Shown here piece after piece: positions 55,491-64,000 of a stretch of DNA of 64,000 nucleotides. The number at the start of each line of letters is the position of its first letter. Positions within the stretch are counted from its first letter, which is position 1. A model generated the notes under the pieces. That model was not told the DNA's origin, searched no databases, and was given only the letters and a program-made list of their open reading frames with translations. The stretch lies in assembly GCA_038093975.1 (NCBI GenBank), contig JBBPTG010000006.1, forward strand, positions 248,001 through 312,000. The letters run 5' to 3'. This DNA is from Chalciporus piperatus (lineage: Eukaryota; Basidiomycota; Agaricomycetes; Boletales; Boletaceae). Both the position numbers and the translations under genes were made by a program.

Positions 55491-55923
55491 ATAGGTGTCA
55501 TTTTTTTGTACGTTCCTAGTTGTATTCCTCTGAGTTGTGTAGCGATATTGTTGGGCGGACGTAGAGTAGCTTATATCCGTGACAGATAAATGATTGTTTC
55601 CGATTGGTTCCCGATCGTCAATACAGGCCCGAGTTCAACCCGACTGGGGACATTCCATTGTCTTGTCAATGATTCACTGAGCTCGTCGTCGGACAAGTTT
55701 CAGAAACAGATAAACAACGAGTCTCGATCAGCCATCGCCCTACTTCAGGCTGTACAATACTTGCCCGGGACCCACAGATTGTAAATCTGCTCATCGCGGT
55801 ATCACATCCCCTGCATCGTGCACCGCCAGGGTGCATTCATGACAAGCGGCGGCGTTCAGCGGCATTCTTAAACGAGAAACGCGCATCCGTCCACGCCCCC
55901 ACAACTTCCTTGCTTCCCGACTC
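55491..55923. other. Intergenic between the symplekin and MAP kinase genes
   Basis: The 433 bases contain no supported exon. A TGTAAATC string near 55780 recalls an anticodon loop but no tRNA fold could be built around it. Confidence 0.45.
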
Positions 55924-58404
<2,481 letters not shown>

Positions 58405-58564
58405 GGCCTTGGGGTTACTCGTCTACATCTTGCATCATCAGACCGGGCGAGGTCATGCATAGCTATTGCAATACATATGTTATAATTGATACAAATCGGG
58501 TGGTCACGACGAAAGTGGCGGCAATGCCTGCCATATCACTTATCGCCGAGGATGTGTTTAATTC

Positions 58565-59637
58565 CTAGCAGAACGTGAGCAGGGAACCAGGATCGGGACA
58601 GAAGAGGTGGTGCTCACTATCAATGATATCCAAGTATGCCGTCGATGCTGGGCTGTCGGGGTACTCGTCCAAGAAGCTCACACCATAATCCGCACTCTTC
58701 CCTATCCTTGGGTCCAGCGGCACCTTCCCCAACAACTCGATTCCTGTCTCTTTAGCTAGCCTCTCTGCACCTCCTGTGCTTGGCTTAAATATCTGACTCG
58801 CTGTCTTGCAACTTGGGCAGACGAAGCCCGACATGTTCTCGACCAGACCGAGGATCGGCAAGCCTACTTTGCGACAGAAATCGATCTCCTTTCGCACATC
58901 TTGCAAAGCCACTTCCTGGGGTGTTGTAATGAGGACTGCCCCATCGATTCCACTCTCCTTGAGATATTGCACGATGCTCAGGTGCTCATCCGATGTCCCG
59001 GGTGGGGTGTCGATGACGAGATAGTCTAGGTCACCCCAATCAACATCTTTGAGAAATTGGGCGATAAGCCCGTTCTTCTTCGGCCCCCTCCACATCACCG
59101 CATCACGAGAAGATGGAAGCATGAACCCGACAGACATGACGCCGAGGTTGTCCTGCACATACACCGGTGACCAGCCGGTGGAAGAAGAATGTACTTGTTC
59201 TGACGCTATCCCAAGAATGGTAGGGATCGAGGGACCGCAGATGTCAACATCCATGATTCCCGTCTGTAGTGTTTCATCCGCGGCGAATGCCCACCCCAGC
59301 TGAGCAGTGAATGTGGACTTCCCGACACCACCTTTTCCGGAGAGGACAAGGATCTTCCGCTTCACCGAGGACATACGTTCACGGATGAACGGCAAGGCTG
59401 GATCGGGTCCCTTTGGAGTGTTTGAGGCACAGGTCCGTTGGTTTGGGCAGCCCTGACAGGCATCCACTTTCCCCGCGAATTCGGATTCTGTGCCCTGGAG
59501 AGAGAGAGAGAGAGAGAGAGAATCAGGATGAAGCAATGTCAGAAATCGACCGATCGCCTTACCGGGCAGTGTTCTGGTGCATTGGAAGGAACAGAAAATG
59601 GGTCTGGTACACTGCTGGCTTGCTGAACCGCGAGCAT
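58565..59637 (-). CDS. NBP35: Cytosolic Fe-S cluster assembly scaffold Nbp35
   Basis: Nbp35 forms a scaffold with Cfd1 that builds 4Fe-4S clusters for cytosolic and nuclear proteins. Exon 1 begins at the ATG at 59637 ([20 protein letters not shown]) and ends APEHCP; the second exon continues [24 protein letters not shown]. The four cysteines follow CX13CX2CX5C, the N-terminal ferredoxin-like cluster site that distinguishes Nbp35 from Cfd1. The P-loop ATPase core has [41 protein letters not shown] and the bridging-cluster CPSC near [11 protein letters not shown]. The C-terminus ends LLTFC at 58565. The intron's polypyrimidine tract is a pure CT repeat. An upstream ATG in another frame (near 59690) would not join the Cys motif and is rejected. 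Confidence 0.94.
59499..59521. repeat. (AG)n / (CT)n microsatellite in the NBP35 intron
   Basis: A run of about eleven AG dinucleotides on the plus strand. On the minus strand it is a CT repeat that directly precedes the CAG acceptor, so it serves as the polypyrimidine tract of the intron. Confidence 0.85.
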
Positions 59638-61388
59638 GAGTCCGTGGTTTGGGTATGTGGAGGAGGAGAGGTGAAGTTGTCCGATTGGTCATCTGAGTCA
59701 GCATCGCACTCCCAGGTAGATCAACCAACATACTCCAATACATCGGTAGTGGCCCACAGAAATCAAACGAAGATGCTGCCTATGTCAAAATCATCACACG
59801 TCTCCAAGCTGGCGAACACTGCTCACTTACACGGCCCCACTATAGTGGGAGAATTTTCATTTGGCCCGAATTTTGGCCAGGAGTCCGGCATCGCAGACCG
59901 CAGCTTTGCCAGTGGTTCTTTAGCAACAATCCTTACCCTTTTCTCGGACCTTGCCTTGTGGTGATGAAATGGTGCAAATGGCAAGCCAGGTAAGGTAAGT
60001 TCGATGGCCCTACGCCGAGTTGATGTCTAAGTTACGTCTTGTGGAACGTGGAAAGGACCCCTTGCTAGGTTGCTTTAAAGTTGATGCTGGATGACTTTTC
60101 AGACACTTCATCCCTTCTAATCACATGTATTCCACGGTAAATGATGGTTTTGATCCACAGTGCGAAATCCAACAATGACCCACGTTTTGCTTGATTACCT
60201 CCTCGAAAGTACGCAGAGCGTACACAGGTTTTTCATCTCTGACCGCCGGCATGTCCCACTGTCATTGTCTCGATGGTACAGAGATGGTTAGCGCAACCAT
60301 CTGTAGCTTTCACCAACGGCTAAGTTCACCGTGACATGCAATAACTCAGTCTAGGAGAGGGCACGATTATATTTAGCTTATTCCGTCAAGGTCGCTTGTG
60401 ATCTCCCATCGGCTGGATTCAAGACAACGCGTTGGATCAAACAGGATCAAACCCAAACTTAAGGCAGGCGTTCGAGACGGTCGATCTTAAATTAGCAACA
60501 ATTCAAGCTCTCAGGCTTCAGGGGATTATAGAATCCATAGAACCCCCCTCTGTCAAAATCATGATGCCTCAATTTCTCGGGAGAATGCCGGCGATCGGTA
60601 GAAAGCGGAGACTTACCGATACCATTCAACTGACATGTCTTGCGGAGTTGCTGATTACTCCAGTCTCCCGGCTCCAGCCCCAGGTAAACATTACCTTTTC
60701 CCCGGCTATTTCACTCAGCGGTTCATCCAGCTCAACGGCTCGCCCCATTGGGCAACTTGAACGTGACGTACGGCCCGACGGGTGCCGGTTCTGAAACACT
60801 CTCCCAGGCCCTGTTGTTGTTTGTCAGATCAAAGTTGGATCAAACACATGAATCGTACTTCCGGGAGTGGTGACTATACTTGGGAGTGTTCTATTGTAAT
60901 CTCCATTTAGTGTTTGTGTTGATGAAGAGAGCAGGTTAGGGATTGACGAATCCTCCGAAATATTGCAACCAACCTAGAATTTTTGCGGGACGGCCATGTG
61001 TTCAATCGATCCCCCAGGTTTTCATTGTCGATCTTCAAATTGGTACCTCACCATTAATTTTGATTGTCAAAGCTGCTATATATTTTTGGCGGATTTTGTT
61101 GACAAGGGCCGCGAAAAAAAGGGTGCCACAAGGCCGTAACACGCGGTATTGTTGCGAGAGTAAGTGCTTTTCCTCGTGTCGCCGATCACCACATCAAAGC
61201 TCCTGCGTGCGAAGGCTCGCTAGTAGGATCAAGGGGTTATCGTCACTTCCGTGTGTGGGTCGCCATGAACCGTTCAAAGCCCGCTTCCGTCACAGTTTCA
61301 CGCGTGTTCACCTGCTTGTGTTCCATCCTCCTTTACTGGCTGTTTCTTTGGACTGCTTATTTCCCCCGTCTTCAATTGCTTTCCCTTG
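59638..61388. other. Long intergenic region between NBP35 and the FAD monooxygenase gene
   Basis: At 1.75 kb this is the largest spacer without a supported gene. A 120-codon frame at 60432-60794 starts with TTG, not ATG, and has no recognisable motif. A 10-base string GTTGGATCAAAC occurs at about 60431 and again near 60834. The last 250 bases are CT-rich and form the probable promoter of the next gene. No tRNA or transposase frame was found. Confidence 0.45.
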
Positions 61389-63299
61389 ATGTCTAGCAAA
61401 CGGGCTCCGCTTTCAATAGATTTTATCATCATCGGTGCAGGTTCGTTACTCAACACTCTCATCCATTCGGGGCTCATCGGATTTGACGCACGCATCGTCT
61501 GGATACTATTCGACAGGCATCACCGGTCTTGCAACAGCTCTCAGGCTGCGCCAAGCTGGGCACAGGATCACTGTTGTGGACAAAGGGAAGGGTCCCAGCC
61601 AGGTTCGCTCACTCCAAACCTCATTCACATGTGATCCTTACTTGATCTTGCCAGAGAAAAGGCGGTGCACATCTTCCTCCCAATCTCACTAAACTTCTCG
61701 TCGAATGGGGGTTTGAGAAACAGCTAAAAAGATATGGTGTTCCCATTCGGGCATCCAAGTTCATCTCGAGTGAGTGAATCCCCACCCACACCGGTCACAA
61801 GATGTGTTGACACCGTTCGCAGTTGACGATGGTCATACCATCGGTGCCCTCGAATGGCGAGAAGACGTGTTACAAGAAACAGGTGCTGATTATCTGGTGA
61901 TGCAGGTCAGTGCTGAATTTCAAAATGTTTGGTGCCTTGGTCTTGAATGGGCATCCAGTACCAGGATTTGTGTCAGATATTATACAGTGCTGCACGCGAT
62001 GCAGGGGTCCACTTCGAGTTCGAGGTTGCGGCGACCTCAGTACAATCCGACCCCGATCGCCCACGCGTTTTTTTGTCTGATGGTCGGATGATCGCAGCTC
62101 ACATGATCGTTGGCGCGGATGGTCCACGGAGTATCGTAAGGGAGGCAATCGAAGGACCCATGGAAGAGGAATTAGAAGGACACAGCGTTTACGTGTGAGT
62201 GTCCTCTTTCTCACGCACTGACAGACGCCAACTCACAAACTCTGAATCAGGTCTGCTATATCACGGGAACAGTTGAAGGATGATCCAGAACTATACGAAC
62301 TGACAGCCTATAGAACTGATCAGCCAGAAGTGAGCGATTATCTCGTCTTGATCGATTGATTTCTCACCTCTGAGAAGTACATAGCATGGACCGGCAATAA
62401 TCGCCATATACTAGCACTTACAACGGTATGTTGCTCCGGGCAGAACATCGGTCATCTTATTGATCTGGGTGATAATCAGGATCAGGGCAAAATGGTTTCT
62501 ATCTTAGCATTCTTGCCAGAGATAGATACCGAAGGGCCCCTTGGTGATGACATTGCTTTGGACGGTGCTTCAGTTTCTTCAGATCAGCTCAACATTCAAT
62601 GCGAGCCAAGGTATGCCAGACATTACCAAGTAACGTGAACGTCTTGAAAACACTTGCTAGACTACACCGATTATTGAACCGCATTCCAACATACGCACGC
62701 ACGCGGATGTACAAGCGCGAAATGGCCGAAGACTGGGTCGATGAACATGGAAGATTGATGATCATGAGTGAGGCCGCCTACCCCATATGGGTAAGTCATC
62801 TTCAGCGTTCATCGTCTTGCTCTTGCTGATATATCGCTTCTTTCAGCCACACTGCATCCAGGCCTGTAGTATGCCGATAGAAGATGCTGGTGTCATGACC
62901 ACCTTGTTCACCTACCTTAAAGATGAGGAACAAATACCCCATCTCGCTGCGGCCTACCAGGAGATTCGTCAACCTCGAGCCCGGAGTATATATGACAAGG
63001 AGACGAGAGCTTTTGGGACTGTCTGGGTACCCCCAGGTCCTGAAAGAGATGCGCGAGATCAAGCCCTGGGAATGATGCTGTCCGAAGGACACAAAGGCTG
63101 GGACGACAACAGGCTGCGTTGGCAATGGGATGAAATCTGCGAGGTCTTTGGTTACCATGGCCGAGAGGCAGCTGAGGATTGGTGGGTCATGTGGGGAGTG
63201 CTGAGGGAAAGGAGTCAAGTGGATAGCAATCCCTTTGCTTATCATATGTCCGTGGAAATACAGGAGCATGGGTCCGTGGTGGACACGGCAGTTGCATAG
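61389..63299 (+). CDS. FAD-dependent monooxygenase (salicylate-hydroxylase-like, PHBH fold)
   Basis: Flavin monooxygenases of this group hydroxylate aromatic or other small substrates using NAD(P)H and oxygen. The start MSSKRAPLSIDFIIIGAG (61389) and the next exon ITGLATALRLRQAGHRITVVDK together make the GxGxxG FAD-binding Rossmann motif, split by an intron. KGGAHLPPNLTKLLVEWG, the GADGPRSIVREA motif (the DG block that contacts FAD/NADPH) and HCIQACSMPIEDAGVMTTLF complete the signature. Later helices (WQWDEICEVFGYHGREAAEDWWVMW) are of the kind seen in related fungal secondary-metabolism enzymes. The stop is at 63299. About seven introns occur, and the joins near 62330-62500 are approximate. 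No biosynthetic partner genes lie next to it, so its pathway is unknown. Confidence 0.85.
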
Positions 63300-63576
63300 G
63301 TGCTGGTCGCTGATATCTAGATACCCCCATCCTCTTTTCTAGCTCATTAGTTCGCTTTCGTCATCATCTGTATCTACTCAAAGCATCCTCACGTCGCGTC
63401 ACTTAGACTTATGTTTCGCATTTGCTCATTTTTTGTGTGGTCGAGTAAAGCTCTGTCAATGGCACGGGTTGGGGAATAGAAACCAATAGTAATGTAAATG
63501 CGTGCATTGTAAGAACAGACTAGCTAAGTGCAATTTCAATCATTAAATCAATGCTCCACGACTCTATAAACGTCCG

Positions 63577-64000
63577 TCATTCACATATAGCAACCTCTGC
63601 ACAAACTGTCAGTCCCAAACAACCCAATGAGATCAAGGGAAGAAACTCACTGAAGAACTCGTATGAAAGCCAACATAAAGCATTACTCGGCATGTGGGTC
63701 AGGACTCGAGGGGAAATGCCCCGTCCGAAACCCTTGAGTCCGTCTCTTTGCCATATGACTCGAAATGCGTCGATCATCCCTCCAAGTCTCCGAATTTCGG
63801 GATCTTTTGATGTACCACGCGTCTGTAGAAGCGTCTTGGCCACGTCTAGAGGCGTGGTAACACCCGCAGCAACACCACCTGCAACACCACCCGCAATCAT
63901 ATGCGTCACCGGGGAATACTCTCCCTTGGGATTTAGGACCTTTTTAATTTGCTCGTAGACCGTGAATTGCACGGCAGTGAACGGGACTGACATCATCAGC
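63577..64000 (-). CDS. Mitochondrial carrier, mitoferrin-like (Mrs3/Mrs4 type), partial
   Basis: Mitoferrins carry iron across the inner mitochondrial membrane. The frame enters from the right edge with LMMSVPFTAVQFTVYEQIKKVLNP and continues with THMIAGGVAGGVAAGVTTPLDVAKTLLQTR, containing the carrier signature PLDVAK. GMIDAFRVIWQRDGLKGFGRGISPRVLTHMPSNALCWLSYEFF follows. VPFTAVQF and MPSNALCW match the wording of the mitoferrin group. A last intron leads to a short exon ending at TGA 63577 (KVAICE if the acceptor GTGCAG is used). Only the last third of a roughly 300-residue protein is inside the window, so the substrate call rests on that part. Nbp35 in the same window uses the same iron supply chain indirectly. 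Confidence 0.8.
   Translation of the reverse strand, partial: LMMSVPFTAVQFTVYEQIKKVLNPKGEYSPVTHMIAGGVAGGVAAGVTTPLDVAKTLLQTRGTSKDPEIRRLGGMIDAFRVIWQRDGLKGFGRGISPRVLTHMPSNALCWLSYEFFSEFLPLISLGCLGLTVCAEVAICE

Noticed and set aside
55760..55810. tRNA-Tyr-like string TGTAAATC
   Set aside because: No matching acceptor or T arm could be paired around it.
60265..60345. Possible tRNA-like hairpin (GGTTAGCGCAACC)
   Set aside because: A small hairpin only; no cloverleaf or T-loop sequence.
60432..60794. 120-codon open frame in the long spacer
   Set aside because: Begins with TTG, has no motif and no support from neighbouring exons.

Overview
This window is nuclear DNA of a filamentous fungus, most likely a mushroom-forming basidiomycete (Agaricomycetes). 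Genes are dense, lie on both strands, and are cut by many introns of about 50-60 bases. The content supports this: F-box proteins of the expanded agaric type, a GPI-anchored chitin deacetylase, a secreted GH10 xylanase, a Zn2Cys6 regulator, fungal Rho-GAP proteins and a fungal Slt2-type MAP kinase. Gene models below were made by translating exons by eye and joining them at GT-AG (occasionally GC-AG) boundaries that restore conserved protein sequence. No alignment or search was run.

Layout. 1-7 kb: spliceosome disassembly factor (TFIP11/Ntr1, cut by the left edge), proteasome ATPase Rpt4, an intron-bearing tRNA-Pro and exocytic Sec1. 7-12 kb: two extracytoplasmic enzymes, chitin deacetylase and an M20 Gly-Xaa carboxypeptidase. 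12-24 kb: F-box protein, mitochondrial ribosomal protein mL44, an F-BAR/DEP/RhoGAP protein, histone H2A, an M50B-like membrane protease and Fis1. 24-33 kb: U2AF large subunit, a decayed M1 aminopeptidase fragment, Cox23, Rpf1, a p24 cargo receptor and an SLC35F-type transporter. 33-40 kb is the least orderly part: a broken F-box gene, an Arg/Asp-rich decayed reading frame, a xylanase gene with a frameshift, a small membrane protein, and a perfect 273-bp tandem repeat that looks like a MITE carrying telomere-like TTAGGG motifs. 40-64 kb is housekeeping again: Lrg1-type LIM-RhoGAP, ribosomal proteins uS19 and P2, a Zn2Cys6 factor, V-ATPase subunit G, symplekin, Slt2-type MAPK, Nbp35, an FAD monooxygenase and a mitoferrin-like carrier cut by the right edge.

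How the genes relate. Several products act on the cell surface and its signalling: Lrg1-type RhoGAP and Slt2-type MAPK (cell wall integrity pathway), the F-BAR RhoGAP-like protein, Sec1 and chitin deacetylase. Nbp35, mitoferrin, Cox23 and mL44 belong to iron-sulfur and respiratory functions. Many neighbours are divergent pairs with short shared promoters. I see no gene cluster that amounts to a new biological system. The points most worth checking are the tandem element, the RhoGAP domain without its arginine finger, the damaged xylanase with a possible 2-nt exon, the decayed genes, and three small genes whose first coding exon is only the ATG.
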